Assembly: GCF_001667735.1 (NCBI RefSeq)
Contig: NZ_LZJN01000056.1
Coordinates: 1 to 63,876 of the forward strand
Reading direction: 5' to 3'
Origin: Mycobacterium sp. E183
GTDB lineage: Bacteria > Actinomycetota > Actinomycetes > Mycobacteriales > Mycobacteriaceae
Length of the DNA stretch: 63,876 nucleotides
The translations under genes and the position numbers were made by a program. This document shows, piece by piece, positions 53,157 through 62,857 of the stretch (position 1 is its first letter; each line of letters begins with the position of its first letter). The notes under the pieces are model-generated. The model did no database searches. It saw nothing but the letters and a program-made list of their open reading frames with translations, and was not told the origin of the DNA.

Positions 53157-53999
53157 TCAGCTCAGTCCGAGCGGCCCCGCCAATTCGGCCAACGCCGGCA
53201 CCAGGTTTTCATCCTTCGTCAGGACCTGCACCGGCACGTGGTCGGCCCCCGCGTCGAGGTGCTCTTTCAATCGGGCCGCGATCGCCTCCGGCGTGCCGTA
53301 GGCGACCAACGAGTCGATCAGGCGGTCGCTGCCCGGCTTGATGACTTCCTCGTCGGTGAAACCGAGCCGTTTCCAGTTGTTGCGGTAGTTGGCCAGTTGG
53401 AAATAGATGTCGAGCGCCCTGCGGCCCACCGTGCGGGCCTTCTCGACGTCGGTGGTCAGCACGGCTTTGTGTTCGGGCGCCAGGAACGCCGACGGGCCGA
53501 TCAGCTCGCGCGCCTGCGCGGTGTGTTCGGGGGTGGTGAGGTACGGGTGCGCCCCGGCGGCGCGCTCCGCGGACAGCTTGAGTACCCGGGGTCCGAGCGC
53601 GGCCACCACGCGGCGGTGGGCGGGCACGCCGTAGTCGTCGAGTTGTTGCAGGTACTCGGCCAGCGCGTCGTAGGGCTTGCGGTACTCCGCGTGCGCCTCG
53701 GGATGGCCGACGCCGATGCCCAACAGGAAGCGGCCAGGGTAGGCCTTGTCGATGCGGTGGAATGACTCGGCTACCGGCTTGGCCGCGGCCGTCCAGATGT
53801 TGACGATGCCGGTGGCCACCTGCAGGGTGGTCGTCGCTTCGAGGATGGGCTCCACCCAGGCCAGCTCGGCGGGGGGAGAGCCGCCCACCCAGACGGCCCC
53901 GTAGCCCAGGGCTTCGATGTCTTTGGCTTGTTCAGGCGTGACGCCGCGTCCGAACGATCCGAACCGGCCGAGGTTGGGCTTGCTCGCTGCATCGGTCAT
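53157..53999 (-). CDS. LLM-class F420-dependent oxidoreductase (copy 2)
   Basis: A 280-residue paralogue of the downstream gene: GAVWVGGSPPAELAWVEP, VATGIVNIWTAAAKPVAESF, LLGIGVGHPEAHAEY and GPRVLKLSAERAAGAHPYLT align without gaps. ATG 53999 is chosen because MTDAASKPNLGRFG is family-like. Tandem duplication of this enzyme suggests divergence in substrate. It lies 29 bases downstream of the histidine kinase and may be in its operon. Confidence 0.88.
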   Translation of the reverse strand: MTDAASKPNLGRFGSFGRGVTPEQAKDIEALGYGAVWVGGSPPAELAWVEPILEATTTLQVATGIVNIWTAAAKPVAESFHRIDKAYPGRFLLGIGVGHPEAHAEYRKPYDALAEYLQQLDDYGVPAHRRVVAALGPRVLKLSAERAAGAHPYLTTPEHTAQARELIGPSAFLAPEHKAVLTTDVEKARTVGRRALDIYFQLANYRNNWKRLGFTDEEVIKPGSDRLIDSLVAYGTPEAIAARLKEHLDAGADHVPVQVLTKDENLVPALAELAGPLGLS

Positions 54000-54028
54000 G
54001 GTTGTTCCCAACCGGCGCGGCGGCGGCC

Positions 54029-55522
54029 CTATTCCACCGATTCGACCGGCTCCGGGTCCGCGACCGGCGGGACTTCCAGCGGTAGCAGCACGATGAACCG
54101 GGTGTCGCCGGGCACCGATTCGACGCGCAGGTCCCCGCGATGCTTCTTGACGACGATGTTGAACGCCAGGTCCAGCCCGAGGCCGGTGCCCTCGCCGAAC
54201 GGCTTGGTGGTGAAGAACGGCTCGAAGATGTGCTCGCGGGCTTCCTCGGGCACCCCGGGCCCGGTGTCGCAGATCTCGACGCGAACCATGTTCTCGCCCT
54301 CCCGGCCGGTGCGGACGGTCAGCGTGCCGCCCGTGTCGCGCATCGCGGCGATGGCGTTGTCGATGATGTTGGTCCACACCTGGTTGAGATCACCTGGGTA
54401 ACAGGGAATTTCGGGAAGCGACTGGTCGAAATCCTTCACCAGGGTGATCGCTTTGGTGCCCCTGCTTCCGTCCTTGGTCAACCGGTCGGCGAACATCACC
54501 AGTGTGGAGCGCAGCAATTCGTGGATGTTGGCCACCTGGAACGGGGCGCGGTCCAGCTGCGAATACTGCTTGGCGTCGGCGACCAACGCCGAAATCCGCT
54601 TGCTCGCTTCCAAAATCTGGTTCATCAGCAGCTCGCTCTCGATGGTGTAGTTGATCCACCGGATCGCCTCCTCCAGCGATGTCGACGCGAGTTCTTCGCT
54701 GACCGTGGAAATCCGCTCCAGCCAGTCGGTGTCGATGCCGCCCTCGACGAACGTCGGCGCGATGTCCCAGCCGCCCTCGACGCCGTGCTCTTCCAGCCAG
54801 TCGCCGACGGCGTCTTCGCGGTCGGCGGTTTCCATCGCGCTCAGGTGTTCCGTCGCCGACTTGGCGACCTGCTCGGCCACCCCTTGCTGGAGGTGGACCA
54901 GGGCGCTGAGTGCCTCGGGGCTGACGGTGCCGTCGGCGAGCATGGCCAGCTTGCCCCGCATGCCGGCGACCCGGCCGCGCAGATCGGCGGCCGCGCGGGC
55001 GATGGCCGCCGCGGGGTTGTTCAGCTGGTGGGTCAATCCGGCCGACAGCCGGCCCAGCGCGAGCAGCTTCTCCCGGTTGTCGATGATCCGCCGGGTCCGG
55101 TCGGTGCCGACGGCGATGCCGTCGAGCAGGTGGACGGCCATCGGGAACTGGTCCTTCATGAACTGGGCGAACACGGGTGCGTCCATCACGAAGAACCGCG
55201 ACGGCTTGGTCACGTGCACCGAGGCGTCGTAGCTCTTCTGCTTGCCGCCGGTGAACGCCCGCCAGGCGCCGCAGTAGACGCCGCGCTGCGAGGTGCGGTT
55301 GGTTTCGATGTCCTGGCCGCCCGAGAGCTTGGACATCGTCAACTCGCCCTGGATGAGGACGTAGAAGCAGGTCGCCGGCTCGCCTTCGACGCAGATGGGG
55401 CCCGGTTCGTAGTTCTCGATGTGCCCAGCTGCGCACAGCACCGCGAGCTGTTCGTCGGTGAGCGCCTCGAACAGGAACAGGCTGCGCAGCTCGTCGGGCT
55501 GGCAGGGTGTCTTGGCCGTCAT
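54029..55522 (-). CDS. Histidine kinase with N-terminal cyclic-nucleotide-binding-type domain
   Basis: A 497-residue soluble sensor kinase; no membrane helix is seen. Residues ~15-135 look like a CNB/CAP_ED domain (ALTDEQLAVLCAAGHIENYE, ICVEGEPATCFYVLIQGEL). The phospho-acceptor is His165 in GLTHQLNNP; the ATPase domain has the N-box WTNIIDNAIAAM, G1 box DTGPGVPEE (419-427) and G2 box GEGTGLGLDLAFNIV. ATGA overlap with the response-regulator gene upstream makes them a pair. The usual CNB phosphate cassette (RxxSxx) is not clear, so the ligand may not be cAMP. Confidence 0.88.
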   Translation of the reverse strand: MTAKTPCQPDELRSLFLFEALTDEQLAVLCAAGHIENYEPGPICVEGEPATCFYVLIQGELTMSKLSGGQDIETNRTSQRGVYCGAWRAFTGGKQKSYDASVHVTKPSRFFVMDAPVFAQFMKDQFPMAVHLLDGIAVGTDRTRRIIDNREKLLALGRLSAGLTHQLNNPAAAIARAAADLRGRVAGMRGKLAMLADGTVSPEALSALVHLQQGVAEQVAKSATEHLSAMETADREDAVGDWLEEHGVEGGWDIAPTFVEGGIDTDWLERISTVSEELASTSLEEAIRWINYTIESELLMNQILEASKRISALVADAKQYSQLDRAPFQVANIHELLRSTLVMFADRLTKDGSRGTKAITLVKDFDQSLPEIPCYPGDLNQVWTNIIDNAIAAMRDTGGTLTVRTGREGENMVRVEICDTGPGVPEEAREHIFEPFFTTKPFGEGTGLGLDLAFNIVVKKHRGDLRVESVPGDTRFIVLLPLEVPPVADPEPVESVE

Positions 55523-57204
55523 GACTCGGCCAGGTAGCGGTGCACCAGCATGACGGCCATCGATCCCTCGCCGACCGCGGCCGCGACGCGCTTGGCGGAC
55601 TCGGCCCGCACGTCGCCGGTGGCGAATACGCCCGGCACGCTGGTCTCCAGGTGATGCGGCGGGCGGTCGAGCGTCCACCCGCACACGTTGCGCAGGTCCG
55701 GGCCGGTGAGGACGAAGCCGTGGTCGTCGCGCGCGAGCACCCCGTCCAGCCATTCGGTGCGCGGCGCGGCGCCGATGAAGATGAACATCCGGGCGCAGGT
55801 GACGTCCTCGGTCTCCCCGGTCTGGTTGTCGACCAGGGTCAGCCGCTCCAGGTGGTCTTCGCCTACGGCGCGCCGCACCTCGGTGCAGGTGCGCACGGTG
55901 ATGTTGGGCCGCCGCTGGATCTGCTGAATGAGGTAGTAGGACATCGACGCGTCCAGCGACGGGCCGCGCACTACGATGGTCACCGACTTCGCCTCGCGGG
56001 ACAGGTACATCGCGGCCTGGCCGGCGGAGTTGGCCCCACCGACGACGTAGACCTCCTCGCCCGCGCACTCCGAGGCGATCGAGACGGCCGCCCCGTAGTA
56101 GACGCCCTTGCCGGTCAGCTCGCCGCAGCCCTCGGCCTGGTGCTCGCGGTAGGTGACGCCGGTGGCCAGGATGACCGCGTGCGCGTCGATCGAGCCGCCG
56201 TCGGCGAACCGCACGGTGCGCTTGGGACCGTTGACCTCCAGCGCCGTGGCAGAGCGCGCGGTGATCAGCTCGGCCCCGAACTTCTCGGCCTGCCGACGGG
56301 CGCGCTCCGCCAACTGGCCGCCCGACACGCCGTCGGGGAAGCCGAGGTAGTTCTCGATGCGTGAACTCTGGCCCGCCTGGCCGCCCGTCGCGGTGCGCTC
56401 GATCAGCACCGTGCGCAGCCCCTCCGAGGCGCCGTAGACGGCGGCGGCCAGGCCCGCGGGCCCGCCGCCGATGACGATCAGGTCGTAGAACTCTTGCGAC
56501 GGCGTGGTGGTCAGGCCCAGGGTGTCGGCCAGCTGGGCGTCGGTGGGTTCGACCAGGGTGTCGCCGCGTTCGGTGACGACGACGGGCAGCCGCAGGCCGT
56601 CCTCGCCGGCGGCCTTGAGCAGCCGCTCGCCGTCGGGATCGTCGGCCATGAACCACGAGTAGTGCAGCCCGTTGCGGGCCAGGAAGTCGCGCACCTGCCA
56701 GGACCGCTCCGACCAGCGGTGCCCGATCACCTTGGTGTGCGGGATCGGGTGTTCGGGGGCCGACCGCCAGGCATCCAGCAGGCCGTCGATCACCGGGTAG
56801 AACTTCTCCTGCGGCGGGTCCCACGGCTTGAGCAGGTAGTGGTCCAGGTCGACGACGTTGATCGCGTCGATGGCGGCGTGGGTGTCGGCGTACGCGGTCA
56901 GCAGCACGCGGCGCGCGGCGGGGTACAGGTCCATCGCCTGCTCGAGGAACTCGATGCCGCTCATCTGCGGCATCCGGTAGTCGGCGATGAGCACCGCCAC
57001 GGTCTCGCCGCGCAGCTTGAGCTCCTTGAGCGTCTCCAAGGCGTCGGGACCGGACTCGGCGCGCACGACCCGGTGCCGGTCGCCGTATTGGCGGCGAAGG
57101 TCACGGGCGACCGCGCGCGAGACGGAGGGATCGTCATCGACGGTCAGCAACACCGGCTTGCGAGGCTGGGCGGAGGGTTCGGCGGGACTCGCGGGGCTCG
57201 TCAT
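55519..57204 (-). CDS. Response regulator fused to a thioredoxin reductase-like flavoprotein
   Basis: A 561-residue fusion. Residues 17-145: receiver domain with Asp24/25 acidic pocket, phospho-acceptor Asp75 (IADYRMP), Thr103 and Lys126. Residues ~155-225: a glutaredoxin-like segment (WSERSWQVRDFLARNGLHY). Residues ~238-555: thioredoxin reductase fold with FAD motif LIVIGGGPAGLAAAVYG, GGQAGQSSRIENYLGFP, NADPH motif YVVGGANSAGQAAM and VFATGDVRAES. The redox CxxC of true reductases is missing: 367-382 reads GVYYGAAVSIASECAG, with one Cys. No DNA-binding domain, so output is enzymatic or by protein contact. Confidence 0.9.
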   Translation of the reverse strand: MTSPASPAEPSAQPRKPVLLTVDDDPSVSRAVARDLRRQYGDRHRVVRAESGPDALETLKELKLRGETVAVLIADYRMPQMSGIEFLEQAMDLYPAARRVLLTAYADTHAAIDAINVVDLDHYLLKPWDPPQEKFYPVIDGLLDAWRSAPEHPIPHTKVIGHRWSERSWQVRDFLARNGLHYSWFMADDPDGERLLKAAGEDGLRLPVVVTERGDTLVEPTDAQLADTLGLTTTPSQEFYDLIVIGGGPAGLAAAVYGASEGLRTVLIERTATGGQAGQSSRIENYLGFPDGVSGGQLAERARRQAEKFGAELITARSATALEVNGPKRTVRFADGGSIDAHAVILATGVTYREHQAEGCGELTGKGVYYGAAVSIASECAGEEVYVVGGANSAGQAAMYLSREAKSVTIVVRGPSLDASMSYYLIQQIQRRPNITVRTCTEVRRAVGEDHLERLTLVDNQTGETEDVTCARMFIFIGAAPRTEWLDGVLARDDHGFVLTGPDLRNVCGWTLDRPPHHLETSVPGVFATGDVRAESAKRVAAAVGEGSMAVMLVHRYLAES

Positions 57205-57278
57205 CGGAGTTAAGTATGCCCTCGTCAGGGCCCTCGCGGCAGGTCGAGGAGGCCGGGCGGATTTCGCTGCCGGCGATT

Positions 57279-57307
57279 TTGGGTGAAGGGGCCTGACCGG
57301 GTATCGT
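57279..57307 (+). promoter_or_regulatory. Promoter of the infA-rpmJ-rpsM operon
   Basis: TTGGGT (57279-57284) and TATCGT (57302-57307) with a 17-base spacer give a good SigA-type promoter. The transcript would start near 57314, leaving about 143 bases of leader before infA. The divergent fusion gene starts at 57204, so the 252-base gap serves both units. Confidence 0.55.
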
Positions 57308-57456
57308 GGGACAACGGTGCGTCATCCGCGCCGACTTTTTGCGTGCCCTGTCTGAGGAATTTCCTGTAACCGGCTCACGTTTCTAGTCGGGCGAATGCTG
57401 CGCCGGCAAGGGCGCACACAGGATACGAAACCAAAGACGAGGATTGCTGAAAAGTT

Positions 57457-57678
57457 ATGGCCAAGAAGGACGGTGCCATAGAGGTCGAGGGCCGCGTGGT
57501 CGAGCCCCTGCCCAATGCGATGTTCCGCATTGAGCTGGAGAACGGTCACAAAGTGCTCGCCCACATCAGCGGCAAGATGCGGCAGCACTACATCCGCATC
57601 CTGCCCGAGGACCGGGTGGTGGTGGAGCTGTCTCCCTACGACCTGTCCCGGGGCCGCATCGTGTACCGGTACAAGTAA
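57457..57678 (+). CDS. infA: Translation initiation factor IF-1
   Basis: A 73-residue OB-fold factor that sits in the ribosomal A site during initiation. Sequence is the canonical [20 protein letters not shown] ... [20 protein letters not shown]. It opens the second ribosomal operon of the window; rpmJ follows after 40 bases. The ribosome-binding site is weak (GAGGA about 14 bases upstream). Confidence 0.97.
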
Positions 57679-57718
57679 GCCCGAATAAGACAACGAGAAA
57701 GAACAGGATCGAACAGCC

Positions 57719-57832
57719 GTGAAGGTGAACCCGAGCGTCAAGCCAATCTGTGACAAGTGCAGGGTGATCCGTCGGCATGGGCGGGTCATGGTGATCTGCT
57801 CCGATCCGCGCCACAAGCAGCGCCAGGGCTGA
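57719..57832 (+). CDS. rpmJ: 50S ribosomal protein L36, zinc-binding (C+) type
   Basis: A 37-residue protein beginning at GTG 57719: [20 protein letters not shown], then [17 protein letters not shown]. The zinc ligands C11, C14, C27 and H32 are all present, so this is the C+ form (a zinc-free C- form is usually encoded elsewhere under Zur control). It is too short for standard ORF length cut-offs but is unmistakable by sequence and by position between infA and rpsM. Confidence 0.95.
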
Positions 57833-57837
57833 TCTGG

Positions 57838-57882
57838 CGGCGATCGCAAGCGCGGCGTAGCCGGGCAATGCGGGTCGCAGCC
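57838..57882. repeat. Diverged single copy of the 24721-24889 repeat core
   Basis: GGCGATCGCAAGCGCGGCG, then TAGCCGGGCAATGCGGGTCGCAG: this matches the tandem units near sigL over about 40 bases with a few changes and a small gap. It lies in the rpmJ-rpsM gap, inside an operon that is normally tight. It supports a dispersed intergenic element. Confidence 0.7.
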
Positions 57883-57976
57883 ATCAAGGCCGGCTCTGCC
57901 CAACACAACTGAATGCAGACCTCCCAGCACCACTGAGCGAATACGTCGCTCATCCACGCCCGGACGGAGGCCGGGC

Positions 57977-57992
57977 CCCGTCTCAAGACGGG
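57977..57992 (+). other. Hairpin in the rpmJ-rpsM gap
   Basis: CCCGTCTCAAGACGGG can fold with a 6-bp stem (CCCGTC/GACGGG) and a TCAA loop. No U-run follows, so it is not a classical terminator. It may be a processing site or leader element in the 208-base gap before rpsM, which also holds the repeat copy. Confidence 0.4.
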
Positions 57993-58040
57993 AACGGACT
58001 GGGATCAGACCTCCGCTTAGAAAAAGAGGAAACGCCACCT

Positions 58041-58415
58041 ATGGCTCGATTAGTAGGCGTCGATCTGCCGCGCGACAAGCGGATGGAGATCGCGCTGACC
58101 TACATTTTCGGCGTCGGCCGTACCCGGTCGAACGAGATCCTGGCAGCTACGGGGATCGACAAGGACCTGCGCACCAGGGACCTGACCGACGACCAGCTGA
58201 CCCACTTGCGTGACTACATCGAAGCGAACCTCAAGGTTGAGGGTGACCTGCGCCGCGAGGTGCAGGCCGACATTCGCCGCAAGATCGAGATCGGCTGCTA
58301 CCAGGGCCTGCGGCACCGCCGCGGCCTGCCGGTGCGCGGCCAGCGGACCAAGACCAATGCGCGCACCCGCAAGGGCCCGAAGCGCACCATCGCCGGCAAA
58401 AAGAAGGCCAGGTAA
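58041..58415 (+). CDS. rpsM: 30S ribosomal protein S13
   Basis: Head protein of the small subunit that contacts tRNA and bridges to the large subunit. The 124-residue product has [20 protein letters not shown], the helix-hairpin [13 protein letters not shown] and the basic tail [28 protein letters not shown] precedes the ATG. Start of the rpsM-rpsK-rpsD-rpoA-rplQ (alpha) segment. Confidence 0.97.
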   Translation: MARLVGVDLPRDKRMEIALTYIFGVGRTRSNEILAATGIDKDLRTRDLTDDQLTHLRDYIEANLKVEGDLRREVQADIRRKIEIGCYQGLRHRRGLPVRGQRTKTNARTRKGPKRTIAGKKKAR

Positions 58416-58421
58416 TCGCCC

Positions 58422-58838
<417 letters not shown>

Positions 58839-58847
58839 GACACAATC

Positions 58848-59453
58848 ATGGCTCGTTACACCGGACCCATCACCCGCAAGTCGCGCCGGCTGCGCACCGA
58901 CCTCGTCGGTGGCGACCAGGCGTTCGAGAAGCGCCCCTACCCGCCCGGCCAGCACGGCCGCGCGCGGATCAAGGAGAGCGAATACCTGCAGCAGCTGCAG
59001 GAGAAGCAGAAGGCCCGCTTCACCTACGGCGTGATGGAGAAGCAGTTCCGCCGCTACTACGAAGAGGCCACCCGGCAGCCCGGCAAGACGGGTGAGGAGC
59101 TGCTCAAGATCCTGGAAAGCCGGCTGGACAACGTCGTGTACCGCGCGGGGCTGGCCCGCACGCGCCGGATGGCCCGCCAGCTGGTCAGCCACGGCCACTT
59201 CAGCGTCAACGGCGTGCACGTCAACGTGCCCAGCTACCGGGTGTCGCAGTACGACATCATCGACGTGCGGGACGGCTCGCTGAACACGGTGCCGTTCCAG
59301 ATCGCGCGGGAGACGGCGGGCGACCGCCCGATCCCGAGCTGGCTGCAGGTGGTCGGCGAGCGCCAGCGCATCCTGATTCACCAGCTGCCCGAGCGGGCTC
59401 AGATCGACGTGCCGCTCGCCGAGCAGCTGATCGTCGAGTTCTACTCGAAGTAA
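58848..59453 (+). CDS. rpsD: 30S ribosomal protein S4
   Basis: Primary 16S rRNA-binding protein that starts small-subunit assembly. The 201-residue product starts MARYTGPITRKSRRLRTDL and contains the S4 domain LDNVVYRAGLARTRRMARQLVSHGHFSVNG. No N-terminal zinc cysteines are present, so it is the C- type. Followed by a 75-base gap with a hairpin before rpoA. Confidence 0.97.
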   Translation: MARYTGPITRKSRRLRTDLVGGDQAFEKRPYPPGQHGRARIKESEYLQQLQEKQKARFTYGVMEKQFRRYYEEATRQPGKTGEELLKILESRLDNVVYRAGLARTRRMARQLVSHGHFSVNGVHVNVPSYRVSQYDIIDVRDGSLNTVPFQIARETAGDRPIPSWLQVVGERQRILIHQLPERAQIDVPLAEQLIVEFYSK

Positions 59454-59457
59454 GAGC

Positions 59458-59479
59458 TTCCGCACCGACCGGTGCGGAA
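59458..59479 (+). terminator. Strong hairpin between rpsD and rpoA (no U-tract)
   Basis: TTCCGCACC-GACC-GGTGCGGAA forms a perfect 9-bp stem with a 4-base loop just 5 bases after the rpsD stop. No run of T follows. It may be a partial (U-less, mycobacterial-type) terminator or an RNA processing/stability element that sets the ratio of RpoA to ribosomal proteins. Confidence 0.5.
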
Positions 59480-59498
59480 ACCTAACGGCATCAAATAG

Positions 59499-60572
<1,074 letters not shown>

Positions 60573-60590
60573 TGGCCGTCCGGTGACGAT

Positions 60591-60667
60591 GCGGCCGTGC
60601 AGCGGCCGCCGAGGAACCGGACACAACTAGAGAAGTCCGTCCCGGCCCTACCTGATACGGGGGCCGG
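60591..60667 (+). other. Two hairpins in the rpoA-rplQ leader
   Basis: GCGGCC (60591-60596) pairs with GGCCGC (60604-60609) across 7 bases; CCGGCCC (60642-60648) pairs with GGGCCGG (60661-60667) across 12 bases. The second ends shortly before the rplQ ribosome-binding site GGAG at 60677-60680. They could affect rplQ expression, but nothing more can be said from sequence. Confidence 0.4.
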
Positions 60668-60688
60668 CCCCACTTAGGAGATAGTGCA

Positions 60689-61336
60689 ATGCCCAAGCCC
60701 ACCAAGGGTCCTCGCCTCGGCGGGTCGTCTTCGCACCAGAAGGCGCTGCTGGCCAACCTGGCCACGTCGCTGTTCGAGCACAACCAGATCAAGACGACCG
60801 AGCCGAAGGCGCGCGCGCTGCGTCCGTACGCGGAGAAGCTGATCACGCACGCGAAGAAGGGCACGCTGCACAACCGTCGCGAGGTGATGAAGAAGATCCG
60901 CGACAAGGACGTGGTGCACAAGCTGTTCGACGAGATCGGGCCGTTCTTCGCCGACCGCAACGGCGGCTACACCCGCATCATCAAGGTCGAGCCGCGCAAG
61001 GGCGACAACGCCCCGATGGCGGTGATCCAGCTGGTGCTGGAGAAGACGGTGACGTCGGAGGCCGAGCGGGCGCGCCGGGCGAAGACGCCCAAGAAGGCTG
61101 ATGCGCCCGTGGCGGCAGCGGCGGCGCCTCAGGCGGCGGTCGAGCCTGAGGAGGCCGTCGGGCCGACGGCCGAAGAGGTGACCGAGCCGGCCGGTACTTC
61201 GGAAGCTTCAGAGCCTTCGGAAACCGGGGAATCCACGGAGGCCCAGGCCAAGGCCGAGGAAAAGCACGACGAGGCCATCGAGGCGCGGGCCGAGGCCGAG
61301 AAGGCCGAAGAGGCCGACGAGGCTGACGAGAGTTAA
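60689..61336 (+). CDS. rplQ: 50S ribosomal protein L17 with long acidic C-terminal tail
   Basis: L17 lies near the peptide exit tunnel. The core (residues 1-125: [60 protein letters not shown]) is typical. The last ~85 residues are a low-complexity Ala/Glu-rich tail ([18 protein letters not shown]), roughly two thirds as long as the core. Tails occur in mycobacterial L17, but this one is long. GGAG precedes the ATG. Confidence 0.96.
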   Translation: MPKPTKGPRLGGSSSHQKALLANLATSLFEHNQIKTTEPKARALRPYAEKLITHAKKGTLHNRREVMKKIRDKDVVHKLFDEIGPFFADRNGGYTRIIKVEPRKGDNAPMAVIQLVLEKTVTSEAERARRAKTPKKADAPVAAAAAPQAAVEPEEAVGPTAEEVTEPAGTSEASEPSETGESTEAQAKAEEKHDEAIEARAEAEKAEEADEADES

Positions 61337-62183
61337 CGACTCGGATTCTCAGGTCCGTCTGCGGCTCGACATCGCCTATGACGGAACGGAATTCGCGGGC
61401 TGGGCGGCTCAGGCCGGCCAGCGCACCGTGGCGGGAGTGCTCGACGAGGCGCTGACCACCCTGTTCCGCACCCCGGTACGGCTGCGCGCCGCCGGCCGCA
61501 CGGACACCGGCGTGCACGCCACCGGGCAGGTGGCCCACCTCGACGTGCCGCTGGACGCGCTGCCCAACGCCTACCCGCGCTCGCCGCACGTCGGCGAGCC
61601 GGAGTTCCGGCCGCTGGTGCGCCGGCTCGGCCGGTTCTTGCCCACGGACGTGCGGGTGCTCGACATCGTCCGCGCCCCTGCGGGTTTCGACGCCCGGTTC
61701 TCGGCGCTGCGGCGCCATTATGCGTATCGGCTGTCGACCGCGCCCTACGGGGTGCAGCCGCAGCTGGCCCGCTACGTCACCGCCTGGCCGCGGCCGCTGG
61801 ACGTCGACGCGATGGCCGCCGCCTCCCGAGAGCTGGTGGGCCTGCACGACTTCGCCGGGTTCTGCCGGCACCGGCCCAACGCCACCACCATTCGCGACCT
61901 GCAGCGCCTGCAGTGGTCACGCGACGGCGACCTGATCACCGCGCATGTGACCGCCGACGCGTTCTGCTGGTCGATGGTGCGCTCGCTGGTCGGGGCGCTG
62001 CTGGCCGTGGGCGAGCACCGGCGGCCGGTGTCCTGGTGCCGCGAATTGCTCAGCGCCACAAGCCGATCCAGTGATTTCGCGGCCGCGCCGCCGCACGGTC
62101 TGACGCTGGTGAGCGTCGACTATCCGCCCGACGATCAGCTCGAAGCGCGCAACCTGATCACCCGGGACCTGCGCACGCGCTAA
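61323..62183 (+). CDS. truA: tRNA pseudouridine(38-40) synthase, start codon uncertain
   Basis: Converts U38-U40 of tRNA anticodon arms to pseudouridine. The catalytic Asp lies in GRTDTGVHA; also seen are [19 protein letters not shown] at the N-terminus and [32 protein letters not shown]. The first standard start in frame, GTG 61428, would delete the conserved N-terminal strand. No ATG/GTG/TTG lies upstream in frame for at least 90 bases; CTG 61323, overlapping the rplQ end by 14 bp, is my best guess. Confidence 0.88.
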   Translation: MTRVNDSDSQVRLRLDIAYDGTEFAGWAAQAGQRTVAGVLDEALTTLFRTPVRLRAAGRTDTGVHATGQVAHLDVPLDALPNAYPRSPHVGEPEFRPLVRRLGRFLPTDVRVLDIVRAPAGFDARFSALRRHYAYRLSTAPYGVQPQLARYVTAWPRPLDVDAMAAASRELVGLHDFAGFCRHRPNATTIRDLQRLQWSRDGDLITAHVTADAFCWSMVRSLVGALLAVGEHRRPVSWCRELLSATSRSSDFAAAPPHGLTLVSVDYPPDDQLEARNLITRDLRTR

Positions 62184-62815
62184 ACCTTTTTCGCGACGAA
62201 ATTCGCGGCCTGGTTGGTCAATCCGGGCACATAGCTCAGATGGGACGCCCAGCGGGTTCCGGGCGAGCAGATCGGGTCGCCCGGGTTGCACAGGTCGATG
62301 GTCTTGCCGTCGAATTCCGGGGTGAGGGCGCTCATCAGCTGACCCGCCCGGGCGGACGGGTTGCCGAACAGGGCGACGGCGGCCACATGGTCGGCGGCCG
62401 CGGCCGGCAGCGGCTGACGGAAGCCGAGGCCGGGTAGCGGTGCGGCCGTGACGATGTCGATGACGGCCGCGCCTTGCGAGTATCCGCCGAGCACCAGCTT
62501 GGTGTTGGGGCAGTTACCGGCCATCTGCTGGATGTGGTTGCTGGCGTCGTTGGCGCCGTCGGCCGCGGCGAGGAAGTCCTTGTTGGCCGGGTAGTTCACC
62601 CCATAGGAGCCAACGCTTTTGGAAGTCTGCTGGCGCAGCGCGTTGACGAAGGCGGCGCCGACCTTGCCGACGCCGGGCGGCTCGTCGGTGCCGCGGGCAA
62701 ACACCACCTCAACGCCGGGGCACGAGGCGAAGGCCTGCGGAATCAGTTGGGGAGCAACCACTATCGCGGCGCCCGCGAGCAGCCCGGCGCCCAGTGTCAG
62801 TGGAATGAGCCGCAC
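62180..62815 (-). CDS. Secreted cutinase-family esterase (copy 1)
   Basis: A 211-residue serine esterase of the cutinase-like (CULP) family. N-terminal signal peptide (residues ~1-30, ending AFA), catalytic Ser113 in GGYSQGAAV, Asp180 and His192, and Cys pairs including [15 protein letters not shown] start; TAACAT lies 6 bases before it, so leaderless. Matches the cut4 position (Rv3452). Its stop overlaps the truA end by 4 bp in convergent orientation. Confidence 0.9.
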   Translation of the reverse strand: MRLIPLTLGAGLLAGAAIVVAPQLIPQAFASCPGVEVVFARGTDEPPGVGKVGAAFVNALRQQTSKSVGSYGVNYPANKDFLAAADGANDASNHIQQMAGNCPNTKLVLGGYSQGAAVIDIVTAAPLPGLGFRQPLPAAAADHVAAVALFGNPSARAGQLMSALTPEFDGKTIDLCNPGDPICSPGTRWASHLSYVPGLTNQAANFVAKKV

Positions 62816-62857
62816 CCCACGATGTTAGGGGCGCGTTGGTCGCGGGCCGGTAACGAT

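Noticed and set aside
54029..56824. 931-residue minus-strand frame covering kinase and part of the fusion gene
   Set aside because: The kinase portion is real, but the part upstream of 55522 is out of frame with the receiver/flavoprotein gene, which has the motifs.
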